The translations under genes were made by a program, and so were the position numbers. From JAKZRT01 sp965247915 (GTDB lineage Bacteria > Pseudomonadota > Alphaproteobacteria > Rhodobacterales > Rhodobacteraceae), in NCBI GenBank assembly GCA_965247915.1, contig OZ252048.1, positions 2,418,001 through 2,482,000 of the forward strand: a stretch of 64,000 bases of DNA, given 5' to 3'. The notes under the pieces were generated by a model that was not told the DNA's origin, made no database searches, and saw nothing but the letters and a program-made list of their open reading frames with translations. This document shows, one piece after another, positions 1 to 8,997 of the stretch (positions are counted from its first letter, which is position 1; each line of letters begins with the position of its first letter).

Positions 1-594
1 GGGCTGGCAGACTTTGGCGCAGCGGGCAATTATTTCGAACGTCAGCTGTCGCGCTGGTCGCGGCAGTATCTGGCCGGCGAGGTGCAGCCGGACGCCGGCA
101 TTCGCTGGATCATCGACTGGCTGCGCGACCACTCGGTCGGGGACGACGGTCAGCGGTCGATCGTTCACGGCGACTATCGTATCGACAATCTGATTTTTGC
201 CTCGCAAGACACTGAATTGATTGCGGTTCTGGATTGGGAGCTGTCGACGATTGGCCATCCGATGGCCGATGTTGCTTATCAGGCCATGCAGTGGCGCCAG
301 CCCAAGGGCAGCCAGTTGCGCGGCCTGGGCGATATCGACCGGCGCGCATTGGGCATTCCGACCGAGGAAAGTTACCTGGCCGCCTATTGTACAAAACGCG
401 GGCTGCCCCGGCCCGCGAACTGGGAATTTTACCTGACTTTCGCCTATTTCCGCCTGATTGCGATTCTTGCCGGCGTGGTGCGCCGCGCCGCCGAGGGCAC
501 CGCCTCGAACCCGGCTGGCGTCGAAGGGTTCCGGCGCGCCATCCCGATCCTGACCGCTCAGGCGCGCGCGATTGCCGGGGCGGTCAGGGGATAG
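1..594 (+). CDS. Phosphotransferase family protein (APH/ACAD10-like), 5' end outside window
   Basis: The frame is open from base 1 to the stop at 594, so the gene begins upstream and only the C-terminal ~197 residues are seen. The kinase catalytic motif HGDYRIDNLIF (about residues 50-60 of the visible part) and the metal-binding LDWELSTIGHP motif place it in the aminoglycoside-phosphotransferase/choline-kinase-like fold. The wording of both motifs is typical of the group fused or adjacent to acyl-CoA dehydrogenases (ACAD10/11 N-domain, which phosphorylates 4-hydroxyacyl-CoA). The substrate cannot be read from this fragment. It is separated by ~30 bp from the convergent GTPase gene on the other strand, so it belongs to an upstream operon not shown here. 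Confidence 0.85.
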   Translation, partial: GLADFGAAGNYFERQLSRWSRQYLAGEVQPDAGIRWIIDWLRDHSVGDDGQRSIVHGDYRIDNLIFASQDTELIAVLDWELSTIGHPMADVAYQAMQWRQPKGSQLRGLGDIDRRALGIPTEESYLAAYCTKRGLPRPANWEFYLTFAYFRLIAILAGVVRRAAEGTASNPAGVEGFRRAIPILTAQARAIAGAVRG

Positions 595-625
595 ACGGCC
601 CCAGTGCAAAAAAGAATGAGGAAGA

Positions 626-1528
626 CTATTCGATCAGGCGCTCGAGCCCTGGGCGGTCAAGTTGCCCCTTAAGACCGATGCAGATCAGACCGACCCGGCT
701 GTTGGCGTCGGCGGTCACGACATCATGGCGCGCGCCAACCGTCTGGATCAGCGCCATGCCACCGCCCGCGTCGCGCAAAAACCCCTTGCTGCGGACCACG
801 CCCAGGTCTCTTGCTGCAAGATCGCGAGCTAGGGCATGTGCATCCACCGAACGGCCGGGCCTCAGGACAAATGTCTCAAACAAGCCATCCGCGTGCCCAT
901 GGGTGGTTCCCCCGGCGGTCACCCCGGCCCGCAGCCCGACCAATGCCGCGGCCGGCACCGCCCCGTCAGCGGTCGCCAGCACCGGTGCCCCGCCCGATTG
1001 TGCCGACAGCCAACCGCACAGGCCGGTGACCACAGCCCCCGACAGATCACCGGTCTTGTTCAGAACCACGATGTCGGCGTCGCGCAGTTGCCGGGCAATC
1101 GTGTCGCCGACGTAAGCGTCGGACGCGCGCGCCTTGACGGTGACCGCATCGGCGACCACCAAAGTTGCGTCGATGGCATAGGCCGCAAGCAATGAGACCG
1201 TTGACGAAATCGCCCCTGGCAGCGCCACGCCCGAAGCTTCGATAATGATGTGATCGGGTTGCGGTTCAATGGCCGCGAGGTCAACAAGTGCCGCCGCCAG
1301 ATCGCTGCCGAACGAACAGCAGATGCAGCCGCCCGTGATCGAGATCAGCGCATCGTCCTGCGCTTCGATCAGATCAGCATCGATCGGCAACTCTCCGAAT
1401 TCATTGACCAAAACCGCCAGCCGACGTCCGTCCGCATTTCTGAGAAGATGATTGACCAGCGTGGTTTTGCCCGCGCCAAGGTAGCCGCCGATCACGGTGA
1501 CCGGCAGCGGCTCGGGGGTGCGGGTCAC
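626..1528 (-). CDS. COG0523 GTPase (CobW-like metal chaperone), paralogue
   Basis: A 300-residue G3E-family GTPase. The P-loop GGYLGAGKTT lies near residue 15 and the metal-binding CICC motif (GGCICCSFG) near residue 68. The guanine-specificity motif reads NKTG rather than NKxD, with an aspartate one position later. The C-terminal CobW_C domain follows. Unlike the cobW gene at 46-47 kb it lacks a long His-rich loop (only HGH). The GTG start overlaps the TGA stop of the amidohydrolase gene by two bases (1525-1528), so it was translationally coupled to that gene, which is now broken by an IS. This suggests a metal-insertion role for a metallo-amidohydrolase, by inference from neighbourhood only. 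Confidence 0.85.
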   Translation of the reverse strand: MTRTPEPLPVTVIGGYLGAGKTTLVNHLLRNADGRRLAVLVNEFGELPIDADLIEAQDDALISITGGCICCSFGSDLAAALVDLAAIEPQPDHIIIEASGVALPGAISSTVSLLAAYAIDATLVVADAVTVKARASDAYVGDTIARQLRDADIVVLNKTGDLSGAVVTGLCGWLSAQSGGAPVLATADGAVPAAALVGLRAGVTAGGTTHGHADGLFETFVLRPGRSVDAHALARDLAARDLGVVRSKGFLRDAGGGMALIQTVGARHDVVTADANSRVGLICIGLKGQLDRPGLERLIE

Positions 1529-2497
1529 AGCGCGTCCGCGGCGAAGACGCGGCCGCCCTGAACGGTTCCCCAGACCGGCACATCCTTCAGGTTTTCGCCG
1601 CCAACCTCGGTCGGATCGGCCTCGAGCACCGCGAAATCGGCTTTCTTGCCGGTCTCGATCGACCCGATCTCAGAATCCAGATGCAGGGTATAGGCCGCCC
1701 CCATGGTGATCGCCCTGAGCGCCTCGTCGACGCCTATGCGCTCGGCCTCGCCCTGCACCCGACCCGAAGCCGTGCGCCGGTTGACCGCGCACCAGGCGGT
1801 GAAAAGCGGGCCGAGTGGCGTGACCGGCGCGTCGGAATGAATGGCCATCGGCACCCCCGCATCGAGCGCGGTGCGGCAGGCGTTCATCCGCGTGGCCCGG
1901 TCGGGGCCGACGGTCAGCGCGTAATGCTCATCCCCCCAGTAATAGTGATGGTTGGCAAAGAGGTTGACGCACATGCCCAGCTTGGCGGCCTGCCGGAACT
2001 GCGCCGCATCGGCCAACTGGCAGTGCTGCAGGGTGAACCGGCGATCGGGGTTGGGATGCTTTTGCAAAGCCGGGGCCAGCGTATCGAGCACCAGTTGCGT
2101 GGCCTGATCGCCGTTGGTGTGGGTATGCACCGGGATCCCGGCCTCGAGCGCGCGATGATAGATCTCGGACATTTGCTCGGGCGCGATGTACCAGAGGCCG
2201 TTTTCCGCGCCGTTGTGATACCCTGGCCAGCGCAGGCGCGCGGTGAACCCCTGAATCGAGCCGTCGGCGACGATCTTGATCCGGCCCAGCCGCAGGCGGT
2301 CGGTCGACCGGCCTTTCAGCGCCGCCACTTCGTCGATCAGCTCGGCAGGGGTGAGACCCATGAAAAACCTGAGCGGTACCACCCGGGCCGGAAATTCGTC
2401 CTCGCCCGTTACGCGCAGCATCATCTCGACGCTGTCGTCGTCCAGGCGCGCCGCAAGATCGGTGATCGTGGTGGTTCCAGTACGCACACAGAGCTTG

Positions 2498-3766
2498 GGG
2501 CACCTCGATTTATTGACATTCTGAGGGCATATTATGCCTGATTTCGGTTCTATCGGCCATCGGCACGCTGGGTTTTAGGTGGTCAGTCTCGATCCTTAAT
2601 CCGCGCCGGGCATTGGTGGCGCAGATCGCCACAGCATCCTCGTGTTTTCATACCGGGAATGGGTTTAGGCGGTGCAACTGGCCAAGCCGCCGGATGTTGT
2701 AGGCAAGGTTCTTCATCCCGATCCTGGCCCTGGCCCGCGCCAGACCGATGGTTCGCACCAGCGTGCCACCCATGTCGTTCGCCTGCGCGCCGAACACATG
2801 CTCGACACGGACACGAACCGAGGATTTCGTCCTGTTGCTTTTCATTGCCTGTTCGGTCAGAGGCCTGCCCCGTTTGCCCTTGCGGTGGATGCGGCTTGTC
2901 AGTCCTCTCGCCCTGAGCTTCGCCTCGATTTCTTCCGACCGGTAGGCCGCATCTGCCCAGACCCTGGAGGCGGTGTTGCCGCGCATCAGCAACTCGTCCA
3001 CCACCTGGCTGTCGTGAACGGCAGCGCCCGTGACGTGATAGCGCCGGATCAGTTTGTGCTTACGATCGACATTCACATGGTTCTTGTAGCCATAGTGGCT
3101 TTTGCCGTGCTTTTTGGTCCAGCGTGCATCAACGTCCTTCTGTGATCGCTTGGCAGGCTTGTTTTCCCAGTCTTCCGGCACCTCGCCACCCTTGATCGCC
3201 GCGTTTTCCGCGCGCGTGTTGTGGTTGCGCGGCACCGGCACGATGGACGCGTCCAGTATCTGGCCGCCCCGTGCAATGTAGCCCTGCCGCGCCAGATGTC
3301 CGTCAAAGAGTTTGAACAAATCATCCACCTTGCCCGCCTGCGCCAGCGCCTCGCGATACAGCCACACGGTCTTTGCGTCCGGCACCCGGTCACCAAGACC
3401 AAGACCCAGAAAACGCATAAACGAAAGCCGGTCCCGGATCTGGTATTCGACCTGATCGTCCGAAAGGTTGTAAAGCGCGCTCAGAACCAGGGTTTTGAAC
3501 ATCAGTACCGCGTCCATCGGCTTGCGCCCCGCGCGTGATTTCCGCTCACTTTCAGGCTTGCGCCAGACCTGCTCCAGAAGCGGGCGGAACTCTTCCCACG
3601 GTACAACTGCATTGATCTCGACCAGCGGGTCCTTCTTCGCATCTAGGCTCTCGTAACGATCTGAAAGATCAAAAAAGCCCATCTGTGCCATGACTGCCAT
3701 CCCTCCGCCGCATCATCCTGCAAATCTACAGCGCGTTCACGCCAGATGCAATTTATAGAGGTGCCC
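2498..3766 (-). mobile_element. IS5-family insertion sequence, copy 1 (1,269 bp, intact)
   Basis: The ends are imperfect inverted repeats starting GGGCACCTC (left end GGGCACCTCGATTTATTG, right end read inward GGGCACCTCTATAAATTG). The flanking 4-bp direct repeat is CTTG (2494-2497 and 3767-3770). The same ends and almost the same sequence recur at 13354-14630. One full-length transposase ORF lies on the minus strand. It interrupts the amidohydrolase gene. A 4-bp target duplication and ~1.27 kb length fit the IS5 family. Confidence 0.93.
2648..3700 (-). CDS. IS5-family transposase
   Basis: A 350-residue DDE transposase with the characteristic N-terminus MGFFDLSDRYESLD, a DUF772-type N-terminal domain (VPWEEFRPLLEQVW) and the catalytic core. 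First Asp in ILDASIVPVPR, second Asp in VWADAAYRS, Glu region near VRVRVEHVFG. The start is taken at the ATG at 3700; an in-frame ATG six codons later (MGFFDL) is equally possible. The reading frame is intact, so this copy could supply transposase in trans to the damaged copy at 13.4-14.6 kb. Confidence 0.93.
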   Translation of the reverse strand: MAVMAQMGFFDLSDRYESLDAKKDPLVEINAVVPWEEFRPLLEQVWRKPESERKSRAGRKPMDAVLMFKTLVLSALYNLSDDQVEYQIRDRLSFMRFLGLGLGDRVPDAKTVWLYREALAQAGKVDDLFKLFDGHLARQGYIARGGQILDASIVPVPRNHNTRAENAAIKGGEVPEDWENKPAKRSQKDVDARWTKKHGKSHYGYKNHVNVDRKHKLIRRYHVTGAAVHDSQVVDELLMRGNTASRVWADAAYRSEEIEAKLRARGLTSRIHRKGKRGRPLTEQAMKSNRTKSSVRVRVEHVFGAQANDMGGTLVRTIGLARARARIGMKNLAYNIRRLGQLHRLNPFPV

Positions 3767-4511
3767 CTTGGCAAATGCCCGCAGCCCGTCTTCGTCGCAA
3801 TCGGTCATCGACCGGTTGAACCCGACATGGGGGCCGACAGGGGTCATCACCTCAGGGCTTTTCAGCTCGCCGGTCGGCAAGCCGTCGTCGCCCAGCGGAA
3901 TTCCGGGGTGGTTGATCGCCTTTTTCAACAGCCCGGCCAGTTCCAACCCGCGGGTGTTCACGTTCATGATGTGCCCCGAGGCATGAAAAAAGCCAATCGG
4001 TCGCATCGATGAAACCCTGTCGAGCTGATGCCGCGTAACCCTTTGGTTATCCATGTAAATCGGATCGAATTGCCAGTCGGACAGCGGCGCATCCGGGTCG
4101 GCAAGCCCGGCCTCGGCTGCGCGCAGCCGGTCCAGAACCGCGTCGATTGTCTTCAGTCCCGCCCAGGTGCGACCGTCCGGGTCCATCCGGTCAAAAAACC
4201 CGCAATAGGTTTTCTGCCACAGCGTCCCTTCCATCGAATGCGCGTGGCCTTCGACGAAGCCCGGCATCAGGACCTTGTCCGCAAACCGGTCATTGAGCGC
4301 GTAGTCGCCCCAGCCGGCAAGGTCGTCCAGCGTCCCGGCCCCCAGCACCCGACCGTCGCGCACCGCGACATGCGTCGCAACCGGGCGGCTGGAGTTCATG
4401 GTGATAATTTTCCTCGCTCGGAATATCGTGGTCACTGCCTGCCCCATTTATCGCTTTTGCAGACTACTACGCCGCCGGATTTCCGAAAGAATTTTCTTTT
4501 CCCTTGCATCA

Positions 4512-5887
4512 CTCCTGCGCTATGATGAAGACTGGACGCCGCAGCCCTATCTGGCCGAAAGCTGGGAGGTCAGCAAAACGGGCTGACCGTAACGCTGAAT
4601 CTTGTAAAGAACGCCAAGTTCCACGATGGCGTGCCGCTGACCTCCAAAGACGTGGCGTTCTCGGTCGAGGTTATCAAGGTTAACCACCCGTTCAAGTCGA
4701 TGTTCGCACCGGTTGAATCGGTCGATACGCCCGACGATCACACCGCCGTTTTGAACCTCAGCAAACCGCATCCGGCGCTGATGCTGGCGATGTCGGGGCA
4801 GCTAATGTCGATCATCCCCCAGCACATCTATGGCGACGTGCCGATCAACGAGGTCAAGACCCACCCACGCAACAACGTGGACACCATCGGGTCCGGTCCG
4901 TTCAAGCTGGTTGAATACAAATCCGGCGAACATGTCATTCTGGAACGTTTCGATGATTTCTTCATCGAGGGCCGACCGTATCTGGACAAGATCGTGATGC
5001 GGGTCATCACCGACCCCGCCGCCCGCGCCATCGCCTATGAAAATGGCGAAGTACATATGGGTGCGTTCGAGTCGCTGCCACGCATCATCAACCGTCTGAA
5101 AGGTGTCGACGGCCTGACCGTGACCCCCGAAGGCTACGGCGCCATCGGCCCGCTTAACTGGCTGGCGATGAACACCCAGCGCGGGCCTCTGGCCGACGTG
5201 CGGGTGCGCAAAGCGGTGGCCTATGCGGTCGACAAGAACTTCATCCGCAATGCGCTGATGGAGGGCACCACCGAGGACAGCCGCACCGGCATCCACCCCG
5301 ACAGCCCGTTCTATAACGGTGATGTCGAGGCCTATGATGTCGATCTCGACAAAGCCAACGCGCTGCTCGACGAAGCCGGGTTCCCGATGGACGGCGACAG
5401 CCGGTTCGCCCTGACCATCGACTTTGGCTGGCCCGGCGTGAAGCCGCAGGTCGAATACGTCAAGGCCGCGCTGAAAAAGGTTGGCATCGCCGTCGAGGTT
5501 CGCGCCAGCGCCGATTTCCCGACCTGGGCCAAGCGCATGGGCGATATGGACTTCGACCTGAGCTGGGACACCGTGTTTAACTGGGGCGACCCGGTGATCG
5601 GCGTCCACCGGACCTATGTGTCGTCGAACATTGGAAAGGGCGTGTGGTCGAACACCCAAGGCTATGCCAATGCGCGTGTGGACGAGCTTTTGGATATGGC
5701 GTCACGCGAAGGCGACCCGGCAAAGCGCACGGCGCTTTATGCCGAATTCCAGGCGATCATCGCCGACGAATTGCCGGTCTATCACACCAACACTCTGCCT
5801 TATCACACGGTCTATTCCGACAAGGTCGGCAACCCGCCACTGGGCATCTGGGGCACCTCGACGCCGATCGACATGACCTATCTGTAA
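4512..5887 (+). pseudogene. Peptide/nickel-type ABC transporter substrate-binding protein, decayed
   Basis: SBP_bac_5 family protein of the oligopeptide/dipeptide uptake operon that follows. The signal peptide and first ~80 residues are missing: recognisable sequence starts at LLRYDEDWTPQPYLAES (4512), directly after non-coding DNA. A one-base deletion in the A-run near 4578 shifts the frame (..WEVSK then TGA; the next frame resumes GLTVTLNLVKNAKFHDG). From 4631 the frame is open to 5887. The last two codons were displaced by the miniature IS66 element: without it the protein would end ..DMTYLKE-stop; now the element's own GTAA gives a stop after Leu. With the binding protein lost, the permeases and ATPases downstream have no cognate receptor unless one is supplied elsewhere. 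Confidence 0.88.
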
Positions 5888-6057
5888 GCATCAACGGAAC
5901 CCCCTCTTGGTTTGATGTGACCTGTCATAAGACAAGCATTACCGCTGTTTCATGTGCTTTTTGATGCGCCGCACTATTTTTGAAGCTTTGGGGTCTTCCA
6001 GTTCGGTGAGCTCGTTAATGATGAGATCATGGAAGAGGGGGTTCCGTTGATGCTTAC
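5884..6057 (-). mobile_element. IS66-derived miniature element (174 bp, MITE-like)
   Basis: It starts GTAAGCATCAACGG and ends with its reverse complement CCGTTGATGCTTAC, identical to the ends of the 3,405-bp IS66 copies at 16.3 and 28.2 kb. The left ~150 bp match the HEAT-gene end of that element (including the last ~30 codons of the HEAT-repeat ORF). The sequence then jumps to the last ~24 bp of the transposase-side end. The junction lies in a 3-bp AAG microhomology. An 8-bp target duplication, ACCTATCT, flanks it (5876-5883, 6058-6065). It therefore arose by internal deletion, before or after insertion. Confidence 0.93.
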
Positions 6058-6091
6058 ACCTATCTGAAAGAATGATCGGGTCATAACACGA

Positions 6092-6117
6092 CACCCCGCG
6101 GCGGCACCCCGCGGCGG
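6092..6117. repeat. Perfect 13-bp tandem GC repeat between SBP pseudogene and permease
   Basis: CACCCCGCGGCGG occurs twice head to tail, followed by GGACCCCC, and can fold into short GC stems (CCCCG/CGGGG). It sits in the 80-bp gap before the first permease gene. An intercistronic stem-loop that adjusts the ratio of binding protein to permease is common in such operons. Whether this repeat does so is inference. Confidence 0.6.
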
Positions 6118-6147
6118 GGACCCCCAAGGGCGAAGGCAGGAAACCTT

Positions 6148-7128
6148 GTGAACGCACTCGCGCGCGCCACCGCCACCCGCGTCATGTACGCTGCGGTTCT
6201 GCTTGTCGCCGTGCTGGTCCTGAATTTCTCGCTGATGCATATGGCGCCGGGCGATGTGGCCGACACGATCAGCCAGTCCATGGGCGGCGCCGATCAGGAA
6301 GTGCTGGACGCGATCCGGCGCGACTATGGGCTGGATCAGCCGTATTACGTTCAGCTTGGGCGGTACATCGGCGGCATTCTGCGGTTTGATCTTGGGTATT
6401 CGTTTTTCTACAACCAACCCGTCACCAGCCTGATACTGGAACGCCTGCCGGCGACGCTTTTGCTGGTGATCGTGGCGCAGCTTCTGGCCCTGCTAGTCGG
6501 CGTGGTGCTGGGCGTGATCTCGGCCCGGCGTCCCAACGGCGCGGTCAGCCATTTCGTCACTTTCCTCGCGCTCTTCGGCTATTCCGCCCCGGTTTTCTGG
6601 ACCGGTATCCTGCTGTTGATCGGCTTTTCGCTGCATGTCCATTGGTTCCCGGTGGCCGGAATGCGCGACGTCACGATCGAAGGCGGGTTCTGGGTGCATT
6701 TCGTCGATGTGGCCCGGCATCTGATCCTGCCGGTTATCACGCTGTCTTCGATCTTTCTGGCGCTTTATTCGCGCCTTGCTCGCGCCACGATGATGGAGGT
6801 GCTGGGGTCGGATTATGTGCGCACCGCGCGGGCCAAGGGCCTGACGGACCGTCAGGTGGTCTATAAACACGCTCTGAAAAATTCGCTGTCGCCGGTCACC
6901 ACGCTGGCCGGTTTGCAGTTTTCGGCCGTGATTTCGGGCGCGGTGCTGGTCGAGACGGTGTTTTCCTGGCCCGGGCTGGGCACGCTGGCGTTTCAGTCGA
7001 TCATCGCGCGCGATACGCCGACCATCCTGGGCATCCTGTTTTTCTCGGCTCTGGTGGTGATCGTCGGCAATTTGCTTACCGATCTGGCGCTGCGGCTGGT
7101 CGATCCGCGCGTCGGTGACAAGAAATGA
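6148..7128 (+). CDS. ABC transporter permease, DppB/OppB type
   Basis: A 326-residue inner-membrane permease of the peptide/opine/nickel uptake family. The first membrane helix covers roughly residues 10-28 (VMYAAVLLVAVLVLNFSL), followed by the family's VADTISQSMGG loop and a further five or so helices. The cytoplasmic EAA-like loop near residues 210-235 reads DYVRTARAKGLTDRQV. The GTG start at 6148 is preceded by AGGAAACC. The stop overlaps the next permease start (ATGA at 7125-7128). Length and motif are normal, so this subunit appears intact although the binding-protein gene upstream is broken. Confidence 0.93.
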   Translation: MNALARATATRVMYAAVLLVAVLVLNFSLMHMAPGDVADTISQSMGGADQEVLDAIRRDYGLDQPYYVQLGRYIGGILRFDLGYSFFYNQPVTSLILERLPATLLLVIVAQLLALLVGVVLGVISARRPNGAVSHFVTFLALFGYSAPVFWTGILLLIGFSLHVHWFPVAGMRDVTIEGGFWVHFVDVARHLILPVITLSSIFLALYSRLARATMMEVLGSDYVRTARAKGLTDRQVVYKHALKNSLSPVTTLAGLQFSAVISGAVLVETVFSWPGLGTLAFQSIIARDTPTILGILFFSALVVIVGNLLTDLALRLVDPRVGDKK

Positions 7129-8009
7129 GCGACACGCCGATCATCCCCGAAGACGAGGCCCCCAAAGCCCAGCACCCGTTCATGGGAGCCTGGGGCATGT
7201 TCCGCCGCAATTACGCCGCCGTGGCCGCGCTGGTGGTGCTGTCGGCGATCTGCTTTGGCGCGGTTTTCGGTCCGTTCCTGTACCCGACCGACCCGTTCGA
7301 GATGGTGTGGATGCCGTTCTCGCCCCCCGGCAACGAAGGCTTTCTTTTCGGCACCGATTACCTGGGCCGTGACTTGCTGGCGATGCTGATCAACGGCGCG
7401 CGGGTGTCGATAGTGATCGGCCTTTCCGCGGCCTTCGTGTCGATCTTCATCGGCGTGACCATCGGGGCGCTGGCCGGGTTCTATCGCGAGCTGACCGAAG
7501 AGGTTCTGATGCGCATTACCGAGTTTTTCCAGGTGCTGCCGACGCTGCTGTTCTCGATGGTTATCGTGGCCCTTTTCGGCACGAGCTTGCCGATGATAAC
7601 GCTGGCCATCGGCGTGGTCAGCTGGACCGCCGTCGCCCGGATCACCCGCGCCGAGTTTCTGCGCATCCGCGAACTTGAATATGTCATGGCCAGCCGCGCC
7701 TCGGGGGTCAGCAACCTGAAGCTGATGTTTCGGGTGATCCAGCCCAACGCGCTGCCCCAGATCATCGTGCAGTCAGCGCTGATGGTCGGCTCGGCGATCC
7801 TCTTTGAGGCCGGGTTGTCGTTTCTGGGGCTGACCGACCCGAACGTGGTCAGCTGGGGGCAGATCATCGGGTCGAACCGGCAATACATTCTTGACGCCAG
7901 CTATACCGTGACCATTTCGGGGCTGGCGATATTCGTCACGGTTCTGGCGATTTCGCTGGTCGGCGACGGGCTCAACGATGCTTTGAACCCGAAACTGAGG
8001 CAACGCTGA
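7125..8009 (+). CDS. ABC transporter permease, DppC/OppC type
   Basis: A 294-residue partner permease. It has an N-terminal cytoplasmic tail and first helix (YAAVAALVVLSAICFGAVFG), the OppC_N segment, and the GTDYLGRDLLAMLINGARVS signature at about residues 72-92. The EAA-type loop contacting the ATPases (YVMASRASGVSNLKLM) is near residue 186. Start codon ATG overlaps the upstream stop by four bases and the stop overlaps the following ATPase gene by one base, so the operon is tightly coupled. No lesion is seen. Confidence 0.93.
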   Translation: MSDTPIIPEDEAPKAQHPFMGAWGMFRRNYAAVAALVVLSAICFGAVFGPFLYPTDPFEMVWMPFSPPGNEGFLFGTDYLGRDLLAMLINGARVSIVIGLSAAFVSIFIGVTIGALAGFYRELTEEVLMRITEFFQVLPTLLFSMVIVALFGTSLPMITLAIGVVSWTAVARITRAEFLRIRELEYVMASRASGVSNLKLMFRVIQPNALPQIIVQSALMVGSAILFEAGLSFLGLTDPNVVSWGQIIGSNRQYILDASYTVTISGLAIFVTVLAISLVGDGLNDALNPKLRQR

Positions 8010-8997
8010 TGGCCGGGCCGCTGCTGGAAGTGATCAACCTGCGCATCGAGCTGACCACGCGCGACGGTGTTGCCCCTGTGATCGACGACCTCAGCTTTAC
8101 CCTCGACCCCGGCGAGACGCTGAGTTTCGTCGGCGAAAGCGGCTGCGGCAAGTCGATAACCGCTTTGGCGCTGATGGGGCTTTTGCCCGACAAGATCGGG
8201 CGCGTCGCCAGCGGCAATATCTATTTCGACAGCGAGGACCTCACCACCGCCACCGAGGCCAGGCTGCGCGATATTCGGGGCAACGATATTTCGATGATCT
8301 TTCAGGAACCCATGACCTCGCTCAACCCGGTATTCACCGTCGGCGAGCAGATCGCCGAGGTTCTGCGCGCCCATCAGGGCCTTGGCCGCCGCGCCGCCTG
8401 GGATCAGGCCGCCGAATTGCTGGACGCAGTGCGCATTCCGAACCCCAAGGGCCGGGTCGGCGATTACCCGTTTCAGATGTCCGGCGGCCAGCGCCAGCGG
8501 GTGATGATCGCCATGGCGCTGGCCTGCCAGCCGAAAATTCTGATCGCCGACGAGCCCACCACGGCGCTGGATGTCACGGTTCAGGCGCAGATATTCGACC
8601 TGTTGCGCGATCTTCGCCGCCAGACCGGCACCGCGATCATTCTGATTACCCACGACATGGGCGCCGTGGCCGAAATGGCCAAAAGGATGATCGTCATGTA
8701 CGCCGGTCGCAAGGCCGAGATCGGCCCGGTCGATCAGATCATCGAACACGCGCGCCACCCTTATACCCAAGGTCTGATTGCTTGTGTGCCGCATATTCAA
8801 CAACAGTTGCCGAGGCCCGCGAAGACCTGGTCGAAGTGCCCGGTATTGTCCCAAGCCTGCGCGATTTCGGCAAAAACCAGTGCCTTTTTGCCTCGCGCTG
8901 CGGCCATGTCACCCAGGAATGCGTCGATCAACGTCCGCCGCCGGTCGATTTTGCCGGCGGCCAAAGCGCCGATTGCTGGCACGCAGAGGCGCTGTAG
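8009..8997 (+). pseudogene. ABC transporter ATPase, DppD/OppD type, frameshifted near its C-terminus
   Basis: The nucleotide-binding domain is complete: Walker A GESGCGKS (about residue 46), Q-loop, signature MSGGQRQRV, Walker B ILIADEPTTALDV and switch His (ITHDMG). After ..HPYTQGLIACVPHIQQ (around 8800) the frame is lost. The expected C-terminal oligopeptide-transporter domain continues in the -1 frame as TVAEAREDLVEVPGIVPSL, the four-Cys region CLFASRCGHVTQEC and a stop at 8997. One missing base, probably an A in the CAACAACA stretch near 8805, explains it. The uninterrupted frame instead runs into a foreign tail ending at 9001. The ATPase core may still fold, but the C-terminal domain is missing. 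A sequencing error is possible. Confidence 0.8.

Larger units (their letters stand above)
1525..4447 (-). pseudogene. YtcJ-like amidohydrolase (amidohydrolase family 3), split by IS5-family element
   Basis: The N-terminal part (4447 down to 3767) carries the metal-binding HxH motif in FVEGHAHS. The C-terminal part (2497 down to 1525) carries VHTHTNGDQA and HSDAPVTP. Removing the element at 2498-3766 and one copy of the CTTG duplication joins ..LRAFAK to LCVRTGTTT.. exactly in frame, giving a protein of about 549 residues, normal for YtcJ-type exoenzymes. With the insertion, the N-terminal half reads into the element and stops after eight foreign residues, so the enzyme is inactive. The start ATG is at 4447. 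The gene is divergent from the ABC transporter operon and was translationally coupled to the COG0523 GTPase downstream. The substrate is unknown; the family hydrolyses amides and cyclic amides. Confidence 0.9.
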
